The notes under the pieces were generated by a model. It was not told where the DNA came from. It ran no database searches and saw nothing but the letters and a program-made list of their open reading frames with translations. Shown here in pieces: positions 8,641 through 16,548 of a stretch of 64,000 nt of DNA (position 1 is its first letter; each line of letters opens with the position of its first letter). This DNA comes from Paraburkholderia franconis (GTDB taxonomy: Bacteria; Pseudomonadota; Gammaproteobacteria; Burkholderiales; Burkholderiaceae). The stretch covers positions 248,001-312,000 of the forward strand of contig NZ_WHNP01000004.1 of NCBI RefSeq assembly GCF_009362735.1, in the 5' to 3' direction. A program made the translations under genes and the position numbers.

Positions 8641-9050
8641 TCATTCTTCTTGCGGGGCCTTCCGCCGCAGTGCAAGCGCGACACCGCTCGACGTCAGCGT
8701 CATCGCTACCGCTTCCTTCAAGCCGAGCGGTTCGCCGAGCGCGATTGCCGCAGCGACGATCCCCATGATGGGAACCAGCAGCATGCCGATCGATGTGATC
8801 TGCGGCGGCAGATGCCGCAGCGCCGCGAACCACGCGAGGTAGCAGACCAGCGTCATGTAGATCATCACGGCGCAACGTCGATAGCGTGGAGAAGCCTATC
8901 CATGCGAGACATTCGTGCAACCGGCGAGAAGCAATTGCGGTATGTATCGGCGCGGCACGCGCGGCGCTTCGCCCGCGCACATTGCGACGCATCCCGTTGC
9001 GGTGGTGAGCAGATAGAACAGCCCTGTTCAGTGTGGATGTTTTATCGAGC
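8641..9050 (-). pseudogene. Decayed EamA/DMT family permease
   Basis: The 3' part (8641-8868) encodes a clean EamA C-terminus: VCYLAWFAALRHLPPQITS, a GMLLVPIMGIVAAAIALGEP helix and a final GVALALRRK. Upstream in the same frame, about 8901-9050, remnants of the N-terminal half remain (FYLLTTATG near 9030, PRVPRRYIPQLLLAGCTNV at about 8915-8970), then a TAG stop near 8904. A neighbouring frame reads WIGFSTLST at the point where EamA proteins normally continue, which indicates a small frameshift. The roughly 410-base remnant is under half the length of a normal gene (about 900 bases), so at least two internal deletions must have occurred. Known: intact members export metabolites or amino acids. 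This copy cannot make a transporter. Confidence 0.75.
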
Positions 9051-9558
9051 GATTCGTATGACTTCTTTATAGAGGCTCGATCATATGAGGTTCCGCGGAT
9101 TCTTCTGCTGCGTGCAATGTGACATGTGGCGCAAACGATTGCGTTGTATCCTTGATCAGGCTGTAACGCGCGGTCTCGATTCATTTGCGCGCAACCTTTC
9201 GTCAGATGGAAAACTGCGCGATCTACGCAGTGCAATTGCAGATGCAAACTTCCGTCTGACAGTAGAAATCAGCGTCCGCCGCAATCATTCAAAATGGGTA
9301 CATTCCGGACGTTCTCTCTGTTATGAAAATGCCCCGGAAAGTACTCGCAGGCGTTGGCACCAGGTTCCCCAACCCCTAAATCGACGGCTGTCTCTCGCAC
9401 TGGGCGCTATCAAACGTTTGCGACGGGTGTGTGTCAAGGGTTGTTCCGAACTGATCGATGCCGAACGGAGTGAGATAGTTTCAATGCGGGATGATCGGTG
9501 CATGGTTCATGAAAGCAACACGAAATACGGTTAGATCGCAGTTCATGAGAGGCTGAAA
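9051..9558. other. Intergenic stretch with no supported gene
   Basis: About 500 bases. A plus-strand frame is open from 9085 to 9534, but its product has no domain-like pattern, no ribosome site and unusual composition, so I do not call it. The 9-mer GAAAGTACT is present at 9337-9345. GAGAGG just before 9559 serves the next gene. Confidence 0.4.
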
Positions 9559-9828
9559 ATGGAACAGTCCGTACGCAACTTCGCGCTTTCGACTAACGGC
9601 CAATCCGTGACTTTCGATATCGTTGTGCAAAAGCGCGCGATAGGATGTTCGATCACGCGCGATGCGCTCGAACAGCATTTCTGGCTGGAGCGCGGCGCGG
9701 ACGAATTGCACCTCACGAAGGCATTCGGCAACGGTCAGCGCCGCATAGCGGCAGTGGCCGAACGCAAGGCGCTTGCGAAGGGGTCGATGCACGTGTCGAT
9801 TACCGCGGACGATTTCGAGCACCGCTAG
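9559..9828 (+). CDS. DUF1488-like small protein
   Basis: Protein of 89 residues that resembles the DUF1488 protein encoded at 1475-1735. Shared layout: an opening strand (QSVTFDIVVQKRAIGCSITR), DALEQHFW, a helix-rich AFGNGQRRIAAVAERKAL stretch and a terminal V-I---DFE strand. It differs in an insertion after the HF motif (LERGADELHL). Function unknown. GAGAGG lies 8 bases before the ATG. No neighbouring gene is close enough for an operon, so it is probably transcribed alone. The two relatives sit 8 kb apart on opposite strands and may be old paralogues. Confidence 0.6.
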   Translation: MEQSVRNFALSTNGQSVTFDIVVQKRAIGCSITRDALEQHFWLERGADELHLTKAFGNGQRRIAAVAERKALAKGSMHVSITADDFEHR

Positions 9829-10353
9829 ACGCCGCGTGGCGTCCATTGCACGCCGACGTTGCGCGGCACGTATCGCGGCGGGGCGAGGCCGCGCGGGGTA
9901 CTCCACAAGCCTGGTACGCGTCATTTTCCTTTCTGCCCATACTTGCGTCGTCGCGTGTCGTGCTTCTCGAAGACTGCTCCAAAGCGATGCGGGCACCATT
10001 TCGGCTCGGCCCTATAGATTGCCGCCTACTCACACTGTATGGAAGTTAGTGATCCTTCCTTAGTCTGGGTTCTTCCTCAAGCTTTATGACCTTTTGTACA
10101 GCGGCTACGTCGCTCGGTATTTACCTGATCGCTGGTATGTTGCAGCGAACATCGGCGTGGCTTTCCAGCGAGGGACAGGCGATATGAATTTCTGGCGCTT
10201 CGTTCGTGAAGCCGTTTATCGGCAATCTTTACCGAATTTCTGATTTCGTCGGTTTTGCAGAAGGTCGCAACGACCGCCCAAAAGCGTCAAGCTGGAAAAA
10301 TTTCCTGTTAGCAGGTATTCCCAGCGAGCGTGTTGTTGTCGTAATACATGCAC
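9829..10353. other. Gene-poor stretch before the first small-RNA-like unit
   Basis: About 525 bases with no supported gene. A tiny frame starts at about 10183 (MNFWRFVREAVYRQSLPNF) behind GAGGGACAGG and could be a leader peptide or a chance frame. Nothing else in either strand looks coding. Confidence 0.35.
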
Positions 10354-10381
10354 TTGCATCACGGCGCTAAGGGTTTATACT
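10354..10381 (+). promoter_or_regulatory. Sigma-70-type promoter of small RNA copy A
   Basis: TTGCAT at 10354-10359 and TATACT at 10376-10381 with a 16-base spacer. The start of transcription would be about 10387-10389, immediately before the conserved GTCTCCTCCATG core. No protein start follows, which supports a non-coding transcript. Confidence 0.65.
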
Positions 10382-10387
10382 AGCAAC

Positions 10388-10449
10388 TGTCTCCTCCATG
10401 TCTCCTCTTGATATGGATTCGGCCCACCGCTTGGTGGGCTTTTCTTTTT
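10388..10449 (+). ncRNA. Putative small RNA, copy A, with anti-Shine-Dalgarno core
   Basis: A roughly 60-nucleotide unit. The 5' end is GTCTCCTCCATG (10389-10400), then a second CTCCT, then TTGATATGGATT, then a GC hairpin (GCCCACC 10422-10428 pairing with GGTGGGC 10433-10439) followed by a T-rich tail. The same order of promoter, identical 12-base core, CTCCTTGA-ATGG-ATT-GGCCC block and terminator recurs at 61705-61772. The CTCCTCC core is complementary to a ribosome-binding site. Known, from memory: Rfam has a family named Betaproteobacteria toxic small RNA that carries such a motif, but I could not test membership. Inferred: a short RNA that pairs with ribosome-binding sites of messages, perhaps via Hfq. 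It is convergent with the porin remnant downstream. Confidence 0.6.
10422..10449 (+). terminator. Intrinsic terminator of small RNA copy A
   Basis: Seven-base-pair stem GCCCACC/GGTGGGC with a 4-base loop (GCTT), followed by TTTTCTTTTT. No plus-strand protein gene lies within 590 bases upstream, so it most likely ends the short transcript from the promoter at 10354. Confidence 0.75.
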
Positions 10450-10499
10450 GTCCCTTCTTTTCCGAACAGATATCCGGCTGCGGACTGCTATAAGCGCGG

Positions 10500-10960
10500 C
10501 TCTTCAGCCCTTCGCGCAGGCATGATCGCGTCGACGGTGTGAAGCTATAACCGATCACTGCGTTCACTCCTTCGGATGCCTTGAGGTAATCGCCCGAGAT
10601 GTACACGTCAGTCCGCTTCGAGAGCAGGTAGTGCAACCCGAGCGAGCCCTGGTTCCAGTGGTGACGTTCGAAGTTCGTGTACTGGTATCCGGCGATCGCG
10701 CTGAAGGCGGGCGTCACCTGCCAGTTCGCACCGCCTTCCGCTACCTTCATGTGCGAAGTCTCGCCGACGCCCTTGATCGTCGTATAAGAGAAATTGCCCA
10801 TCAGCGTGACGGTACCGATCCTGTAACTCGAACCGATGCCGAACGTTGCCTGCCCGTCGACGGGGAACGGCGTGTTCGCATAGAGGTCGGTGATCGTGCC
10901 GGAGGCGGGATCAACGCTTATCGCCGGTTGGCCGAGGAACGTCGCATGATGCTTTCCCGA
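10500..10960 (-). pseudogene. Porin fragment (C-terminal barrel portion), joined to enolase-superfamily fragment
   Basis: The minus-strand reading shows the second half of a Burkholderia-type general porin (OmpC/PorB-like 16-strand barrel): ATFLGQPAISVDPASGTITD, a PFPVDGQ turn, then alternating strands YRIGTVTLMGNFSYTTIKG, WQVTPAFSAIAGYQYTNF, LGLHYLLSKRTDVYISGDYL and GVNAVIGYSFTPS. The normal ending of such porins, a final strand with C-terminal aromatic residue, is missing; the frame runs on into unrelated sequence (RSCLREGLKS). The signal peptide and first half are absent. The open frame continues upstream into an enolase-superfamily sequence, so this is a deletion scar. It cannot form a barrel. 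Confidence 0.75.
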
Positions 10961-11530
10961 ATGAGGAAATTCGGCGACGCCACGCCCAGCTGGATACTGG
11001 CGGGCCGCGCCAATCGGGCCGTTGTAGAGGTGAGGCGCAATTTGCGCGTAATAGACCTCGGCCATGCTCGCAATCTTCTTTGCTTCGAGAATGCCGCCGA
11101 CACGCCCAAGGTTCATTTGCAGGATCGATGCCGAGTTGTTGCGAAGCAGATCGAAGAACTCGTACTTGGTCGTCAACCGTTCGCCTGCTGCAACGGGAAT
11201 GCGGGTTTTCTGCGCGACGCGCGCCATCGCTTCCGACTGTCCGGGCGGGACGGGCTCTTTAAACCACAACGGGTCATAGGGCTCGATATGTCGGGCGAGT
11301 CGAATGGCAGCCGACGGCGTCATCTGGCCGTGCGTGCCGAAGATCAGATCGCACTGGTTGCCGACTGCTTCGCGAAGGCGCCGGCAAAACGTCTCTGACG
11401 ATTCCATCAAGTCGAGACTAAGCTGATGTCCGCAATACGCCGTGTAAGGACTGGCGGGATCGAACTTGATCGCCGTAAAGCCTTGCTTGACATACTCAAC
11501 TGCGCATTTTTTATATATGGAAACATGGCC
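10940..11530 (-). pseudogene. Mandelate racemase/enolase-superfamily dehydratase fragment
   Basis: The remnant begins abruptly at about KKCAVEYVKQGFTAIKFDPA and includes the barrel landmarks of sugar-acid dehydratases: AIKFD, DLIFGTHGQ, the metal-ligand glutamates in WFKEPVPP and AAGERL, then ASILQMNLGRVGG and HLYNGPIGAA. The N-terminal capping domain (roughly 130 residues) is absent. At 11002-11004 (GGG on the plus strand) one extra base shifts the frame: the expected continuation ASIQLGVASPNFLI is present, but in the neighbouring frame. Just past that point the porin fragment begins. Known: intact relatives dehydrate acid sugars such as mannonate or galactonate. This copy has lost its start, its end and its frame. 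Confidence 0.78.
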
Positions 11531-11665
11531 CACCATCAGAATCGCATTCGCGGTTTGAGCGCGGTGGTGGAGAACGATTCCCCGCATTCGACATGCGGCG
11601 CGCGGGCGTCACGCCAGAAGGGACTTCGCGCTCGTCTTCAAAGACAGGTCCGACAGTTGAAAAGC

Positions 11666-11694
11666 AAATGGCCGGTGCGATACACCGGCCATTT
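11666..11694 (-). terminator. Terminator of the DUF2891 gene
   Basis: A perfect 12-bp stem, AAATGGCCGGTG / CACCGGCCATTT, with a 5-base loop. On the minus strand it is followed by GCTTTTC. It lies about 30 bases after the stop codon of the DUF2891 gene and could also act on plus-strand transcription. Confidence 0.7.
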
Positions 11695-11722
11695 TCATCT
11701 CACTGCGATGCTGAAGCAGTGA

Positions 11723-12733
11723 TCAAGCTTCGAGCGCAAGCGTCGCGAAAGTGGCAAGCCAATGCTCGCCCATATAATCGCCGGCGACGTGCTGCTGCGC
11801 GCTTTCCAGATGTATGTCAGCGGCTTCGAACAGCACCGCGCGGCGCGGATCGTCGTTCGGCAGCGCGCGCGCAAGCGATCGCTGGCACCACGCGCGGCTC
11901 AGATTCAAGCCGTCCAGATGCGCGATCTTGCCGTCGCTGCGGTCGGTGACGGTGGCGGGCACGAACAGGATCGCGGGTTGGCGCTGTGCGAGATCGGGCA
12001 GAAAGCGCGTGAACCATCCGTCGAACCCGGCGGGCGGCAACACGCGCCGCATCAACTCCGCTTCCATCAGCGAAGGCGACAGGAACTCGTCGCCCGACGG
12101 CTCCCACGCCTGGCAACCTGCATCGTTCAGATACCAGCGCTTTGCAGTTTCGACGATCAGCGTTGCCAGCGAATCGCGTTGCGTGCGATGTGCGAATTCG
12201 AGCGTGAGCGCCAGTGCAAATGCCGTGTTGAAATGCGTACCGACGCGCAGCGGATAAGTCGCCTTCGGCAAGAACTCTTCGAAGCGCTCGACGAATGCCT
12301 CCGTTAGCGGTTCGATCGTCTTCGACCAGCGTTCGGCTTGCGGCAGCTTCAGCGATGCGGCCTGGCCCGACAGCGCAAGCAGCCATGCCCAGCCATAGGG
12401 CCGCTCGAAACCGCGGTTATGCAGCAGATCGAGATAGGCACGTTCGCCAGCAACGTTTTCTTCAGTGAAGTGCTCATCGACGACGGCAATGATTTGCGGC
12501 GCTTCGGGCAACTCGGGGAAGCGTTCGAGCAGATGCAAGAGCAACCAGTAGCCATGCACGCATGAATGCCAGTCATAGCTGCCATAGAAGATGGGATGCA
12601 GCGCGCGCGGACCTTGCACGTCCTGCGGACCGGCGAGCGAGTGCGTGAGCTTGTTCGGATATTCGCGCGTCAGATGAGCAAGCGCGAGACCAGCGAATTT
12701 CGATGCGATTTCAGATGTGAGCACGGCATTCAT
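11723..12733 (-). CDS. DUF2891 family protein
   Basis: Cytoplasmic protein of 336 residues belonging to the DUF2891 family, which lacks an assigned reaction. Seen: an alpha-helical repeat architecture like that of (alpha/alpha)-barrel sugar-processing enzymes, with conserved-looking HPIFYGSYDWHSCVHGYW (about 46-63), RPYGWAWLL (about 115-123), HFNTAFALAL and GCQAWEPSGDEFLSPSLMEA. The His/Trp/Asp-rich pockets suggest a carbohydrate-like ligand, but this is inference. ATG 12733 follows GAGG by about 7 bases; an upstream ATG at 12799 has no such site. A strong hairpin at 11666-11694 ends the unit. It sits 166 bases downstream of spuC on the same strand and may be read from that operon. Confidence 0.85.
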   Translation of the reverse strand: MNAVLTSEIASKFAGLALAHLTREYPNKLTHSLAGPQDVQGPRALHPIFYGSYDWHSCVHGYWLLLHLLERFPELPEAPQIIAVVDEHFTEENVAGERAYLDLLHNRGFERPYGWAWLLALSGQAASLKLPQAERWSKTIEPLTEAFVERFEEFLPKATYPLRVGTHFNTAFALALTLEFAHRTQRDSLATLIVETAKRWYLNDAGCQAWEPSGDEFLSPSLMEAELMRRVLPPAGFDGWFTRFLPDLAQRQPAILFVPATVTDRSDGKIAHLDGLNLSRAWCQRSLARALPNDDPRRAVLFEAADIHLESAQQHVAGDYMGEHWLATFATLALEA

Positions 12734-12898
12734 CGACGCCTCGTCATAACGGACATAGAGGTTACGGTAAGCCTTCAATCCGTTTGCTCGGGCATGCACG
12801 GGCCGAACATCGTGTTGAAGGCGAGGAGCACATTCTGCCCCTATCGCCCCCTTTCTGTCATGTGCGAGACGCGTTGTTCGCGCGTGAGGTGAGTACTG

Positions 12899-14335
12899 TT
12901 ACGACAGTCCCAATTGCCGCGCGGTTGCATCGATGGCATTTTTCGCCTTCGATACGAGCTCGTCGATCTCGCCCTTCGTGATGACGAGCGGCGGCGAGAG
13001 CAGCATGCGGTCGCCCGTTGCGCGCATGATCAGATTGCCGTTGAAGCAGAAGTCGCGGCAGATCATGCCGACGTCGCCGCCGTTTTCGAAGCGCTTTCTG
13101 GTCTTCGGGTTCTGCGCGAGCTGAATGCCTGCGACGAGACCTGCGCCCGCCACTTCGCCGACGATGGGATGATCGGCGAACGTTTCGCGCAGCAACTGCT
13201 GAAAGTACGGACCCGTTTCGTTCTTCACGCGCTCGACAATCTTTTCATCGCGCAGCAGTTTCAGATTCGCGACGGCAACGGCAGCGGCGACGGGATGCCC
13301 CGAATACGTGAGGCCGTGATTGAATTCGCCGTTCTCGATGATTGCCTTGGCGATGCGATCATGCAGGCCGACAGCGCCCATCGGCACATAACCGCTAGTC
13401 AAGCCCTTGGCCATCGTGATCAGATCGGGCTCGAAGCCGAAATGCAGATGCGCGAACCATTCGCCCGTGCGGCCAAATCCGCCGATCACTTCATCGGCGA
13501 CGAGCAGCACGTCGTACTTGCGGCAGATACGCTGAATTTCAGGCCAATACGTAGACGGCGGGAAAATCACGCCGCCTGCTCCCTGGAACGGCTCGCCGAT
13601 AAACGCCGCGACGTTCTCGGGGCCCAGTTCGAGAATTTCCGTTTCGAGTTGTCGTGCGCGTTCGAGGCCGAATTCTCCCGGTGTCATGTCGCCGCCTTCG
13701 CCGAACCAGTATGGCTGGTCGATATGGACGATGTGCTCGACCTGCGACGGCATTTGCTCATGCATGTAGCCCATGCCACCGAGCGTGCCGCCCGCGATCG
13801 TCGAGCCGTGATAGCCGTTCTTGCGCGAGATGACGAACTTCTTCTGCTTCTGGCCTTGCGTGGCCCAATATCGATGGACGATGCGCAGCACCGTGTCGTT
13901 GCCTTCCGAGCCGCTGTTGCAATAGAAGAAGTGATTGAACGGCGCGGGCGTCAGTTCGGCAAGCAACGCCGACAATTCAATCACAGGCGGATGCGTCGTC
14001 TTGAAGAACGTGTTGTAGAAGGGCAGTTCCTGCAATTGTCGATAGGCTGCGTCCGCGAGTTCCTTGCGGCCATAGCCGACGTTCACGCACCACAGTCCCG
14101 CCATGCCGTCGATGATCTTGTTGCCGTCGGAGTCCCACAGATAGACGCCTTCGGCCTTCACGATCACGCGGCTGCCTGCGCGATTCAACGCGCCCATATC
14201 CGAGAACGGATGAATGTGATGCGCGGCATCGAGCGCGCGATATTCCGCCGTACTGCGCTGCTGTCGCGATGCATTGGCCCTTGCGGCCGGCTGCGCGGGT
14301 TGCACGTAAGTGATTTCTTCTGTTCTGTAGCTCAT
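12899..14335 (-). CDS. spuC: Putrescine--pyruvate aminotransferase (class III)
   Basis: PLP enzyme of 478 residues, class III omega-aminotransferase, that moves the terminal amino group of putrescine or a related diamine to pyruvate, giving 4-aminobutanal and alanine. Landmarks: HPFSDMGALN (about 42-51), GNKIIDGMAGLWCVNVGYGR, the phosphate-binding YCNSGSEGNDT, VISRKNGYHGST, the Asp clamp in VADEVIGGFGRTG, and the Schiff-base lysine in TMAKGLTSGYVP. It is the last gene of puuD-puuA-spuC, 60 bases after puuA. Known: SpuC of Pseudomonas works in the same pathway as glutamylpolyamine synthetases. The partner lets the cell take diamines by transamination as well as by glutamylation. Exact diamine preference is inferred. 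Confidence 0.88.
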   Translation of the reverse strand: MSYRTEEITYVQPAQPAARANASRQQRSTAEYRALDAAHHIHPFSDMGALNRAGSRVIVKAEGVYLWDSDGNKIIDGMAGLWCVNVGYGRKELADAAYRQLQELPFYNTFFKTTHPPVIELSALLAELTPAPFNHFFYCNSGSEGNDTVLRIVHRYWATQGQKQKKFVISRKNGYHGSTIAGGTLGGMGYMHEQMPSQVEHIVHIDQPYWFGEGGDMTPGEFGLERARQLETEILELGPENVAAFIGEPFQGAGGVIFPPSTYWPEIQRICRKYDVLLVADEVIGGFGRTGEWFAHLHFGFEPDLITMAKGLTSGYVPMGAVGLHDRIAKAIIENGEFNHGLTYSGHPVAAAVAVANLKLLRDEKIVERVKNETGPYFQQLLRETFADHPIVGEVAGAGLVAGIQLAQNPKTRKRFENGGDVGMICRDFCFNGNLIMRATGDRMLLSPPLVITKGEIDELVSKAKNAIDATARQLGLS

Positions 14336-14395
14336 GTTGACTCCAGTTGTCTTGTGCTTGCACGTCGCATTCCGAGTACTTCGATGAATTGCGGC

Positions 14396-15730
14396 TCAGA
14401 CGTGCAGCAGCAAATGCTTGCGTTCCCACGAACTGATCACGCGGAAAAACGCTTCGTATTCGGTTTCCTTTAGCGTGAGATACGCCTTGACGAACTGCTC
14501 GCCCATGATTTCGGCAAGCGGCTCGCATGCGGCCATCAGCGTGAGCCCTTCTTCAAGATTGCGAGGCAACTGGTACGGCAACTGGTAGCCGTTGCTCGAG
14601 AGTGGCTCTGTGGGCGTCAGATGCTGCGTGATGCCGAGGTAGCCGGCAGCGAGCGTGCCCGCAATCGCGAGATACGGATTGCAGTCGACACCCGGAATGC
14701 GATTCTCGATACGGCGCGCTTGCGGACTCGAATGTGGAATCCGGAATCCGACCGTGCGGTTGTCGTAACCCCATTGCACATTGATCGGTGCGGCCATGAA
14801 GCGCGACAGCCGGCGATACGAGTTGATGTACGGCGCGAAGATCGGCATCAGCGCGGGCGTGTACTTCTGCAGTCCCGCGAGGTACTGGTTGAACAGCGCG
14901 GTCGGCTTGCCGTCGCTGCCGGTAAAGAGGTTCTGGCCCGTCTCTTCATCGACGATGCTTTGATGCACGTGCATCGCCGAGCCGGGTTCACCCTCCATCG
15001 GCTTCGCCATGAACGTCGCGTACATGTGATGACGCAGCGCCGCTTCGCGCACGGTGCGCTTGAAGAGAAACACGCGGTCCGCGAGATTGAGCGGGTCGCC
15101 ATGCAGGAAGTTGATTTCCATTTGCGCGGCACCCACTTCGTGAATCAGCGTGTCGACTTCCAGTTCCTGAATATCGCAGTACTCGTAGATGTCTTCAAAA
15201 AGCGGATCGAATTCGTTGACAGCTTCGATCGAATAAGCCTGGCGTCCCGTCTCGGCGCGTCCCGTGCGCCCGACGGGAGGCTGCAAAGGCAGGTCGGGAT
15301 CCTTGTTCATGTCGACCAGATAGAACTCCAGCTCCGGCGCGACGACGGGCTTCCAGCCCCTGGCCTTGTAGAGATCGAGCACGCGGCGCAGTACGCGACG
15401 CGGCGAGATCGCGACGGGCGTGCCGTCGAAATGCACGCAGTCGTGAATCACCTGCGCAGTGGGATCGACGGCCCACGGGATGATGCGGATCGTCGAAGGA
15501 TCGGGCACACATACCATATCGGGATCGGTGACGCCCGTGAGCGAGCCGTCGTCGGGATACTCGCCCGTCACGGTCTGGATCATCACGGCCTGGGGCAGCC
15601 GCATCGATTCTCCCAATTCGAACTTGCTGCGCGGAATGATCTTGCCGCGCGCAATGCCCGCCATATCGGGAATGATCGCTTCGATTTCGGTGATGTGATG
15701 TTTCTTCAGAAATTCATCAATGTCTTGCAT
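14396..15730 (-). CDS. puuA: Gamma-glutamylpolyamine synthetase (glutamine synthetase family)
   Basis: ATP-dependent ligase of 444 residues joining glutamate to an amine such as putrescine, the first step of the glutamylated polyamine pathway. Landmarks of the glutamine-synthetase fold: EAIIPDMAGIARGKIIPRSK at the N-terminus, the metal-binding APELEFYLVD, GAAQMEINFLHGDPL, MHVHQSIVDEETG, and the ATP/glutamate site NRTVGFRIPHSS with RRIENRIPG. PuuA-type length; true glutamine synthetases have a longer N-terminal part. ATG 15730 starts the conserved MQDIDEFLKKHHITE; the frame extends to 15889, overlapping puuD, but that segment is only the out-of-frame tail of puuD. It lies between puuD (36 bases upstream) and spuC (60 downstream). 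Confidence 0.9.
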   Translation of the reverse strand: MQDIDEFLKKHHITEIEAIIPDMAGIARGKIIPRSKFELGESMRLPQAVMIQTVTGEYPDDGSLTGVTDPDMVCVPDPSTIRIIPWAVDPTAQVIHDCVHFDGTPVAISPRRVLRRVLDLYKARGWKPVVAPELEFYLVDMNKDPDLPLQPPVGRTGRAETGRQAYSIEAVNEFDPLFEDIYEYCDIQELEVDTLIHEVGAAQMEINFLHGDPLNLADRVFLFKRTVREAALRHHMYATFMAKPMEGEPGSAMHVHQSIVDEETGQNLFTGSDGKPTALFNQYLAGLQKYTPALMPIFAPYINSYRRLSRFMAAPINVQWGYDNRTVGFRIPHSSPQARRIENRIPGVDCNPYLAIAGTLAAGYLGITQHLTPTEPLSSNGYQLPYQLPRNLEEGLTLMAACEPLAEIMGEQFVKAYLTLKETEYEAFFRVISSWERKHLLLHV

Positions 15731-15765
15731 GTTCGTTCTCTCTGTTTTGTTGCGCGAGATGGGGA

Positions 15766-16548
15766 TCAGACGTGCGCGCTCGCAGCCGATCCCGTCCTCA
15801 TGCGCATTCGATCGCGGCACGCTGCACCAAACGCGCGGAAGATCGCGGTCGATAGCGCATCGTTCGCATGCTTCCATTCCGGATGCCATTGCACTCCCAG
15901 CGCGAAAGCACGCGCATTCGCGACGCTGATCGCCTCGATCAAACCGTCCGGCGCGTGAGCTTCGACCGTGAGACCATTGCCGAGCCGCTCGACGCCTTGT
16001 CCGTGCAGCGAATTGACGTGCGCTTCGCTTGCGCCGCCAGCGAGCTTCTGCAACAGCCCGCCTTGCACGAGACGCAGCGCATGCGAAGGTCCGTACTGCA
16101 CGTCGAGGTCGTCTTCCTTGTTCTCACGATGGTCGTCGTAGCCGTCCACCGTGTGAACGCTTTGATGCAACGTCCCGCCGAATACGACATTCATTTCCTG
16201 AAAGCCACGGCAAATTGCGAGAACGGGAACACCCGCGTCGATGGCGGCGCGCATCAGCGGCAGCGTCGTTGCGTCGCGTGCGGGGTCGTGCAGCGTGCCT
16301 GGCGCGCTCGCGTGACCGCCGTAGCGATGTGGCTCGACGTTCGAATAGCTGCCGGTAAACAGCAGGCCGTCGACGTGCGTGAGCACGTCTTCGGGCGTCT
16401 GACGTTCGCCCAGTGCGGGCAGCAATATAGCCAGCGCGTGCGCGCTGTCTATCACAGCCGCGATGTACTTCTCGCCGACCACATGCGACGGATGCGCACC
16501 TCTCATCGTTCTGTCGGCGATGATGCCGACCAATGGTTTATTTCGCAT
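15766..16548 (-). CDS. puuD: Gamma-glutamyl-gamma-aminobutyrate hydrolase (class I amidotransferase fold)
   Basis: Hydrolase of 260 residues that frees GABA from gamma-glutamyl-GABA, the last deconjugation step of the Puu route. The glutamine-amidotransferase triad is visible: nucleophile C113 in VLAICRGFQEMN, then H222 and E224 in VQWHPEW. The oxyanion region GLLFTGSYSNVEP is at about 61-73. It is the first gene of the minus-strand operon puuD-puuA-spuC. The start at 16548 is close to an AT-rich stretch that likely holds the operon promoter. The oxidase PuuB is not present in the window, so oxidation of the glutamylated amine must use another enzyme, or SpuC substitutes. Assignment strengthened by neighbours. 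Confidence 0.9.
   Translation of the reverse strand: MRNKPLVGIIADRTMRGAHPSHVVGEKYIAAVIDSAHALAILLPALGERQTPEDVLTHVDGLLFTGSYSNVEPHRYGGHASAPGTLHDPARDATTLPLMRAAIDAGVPVLAICRGFQEMNVVFGGTLHQSVHTVDGYDDHRENKEDDLDVQYGPSHALRLVQGGLLQKLAGGASEAHVNSLHGQGVERLGNGLTVEAHAPDGLIEAISVANARAFALGVQWHPEWKHANDALSTAIFRAFGAACRDRMRMRTGSAASAHV

Noticed and set aside
9085..9534. A 149-codon plus-strand frame
   Set aside because: No ribosome site, no fold-like pattern; it overlaps the upstream end of the EamA remnant only by chance.
12914..14473. A 519-codon plus-strand frame opposite spuC
   Set aside because: It is antisense to a clearly conserved aminotransferase and has no ribosome site or domain pattern.
14621..15958. 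A 445-codon plus-strand frame opposite puuA
   Set aside because: Antisense shadow of a conserved gene, rich in Arg and His, with no family resemblance.
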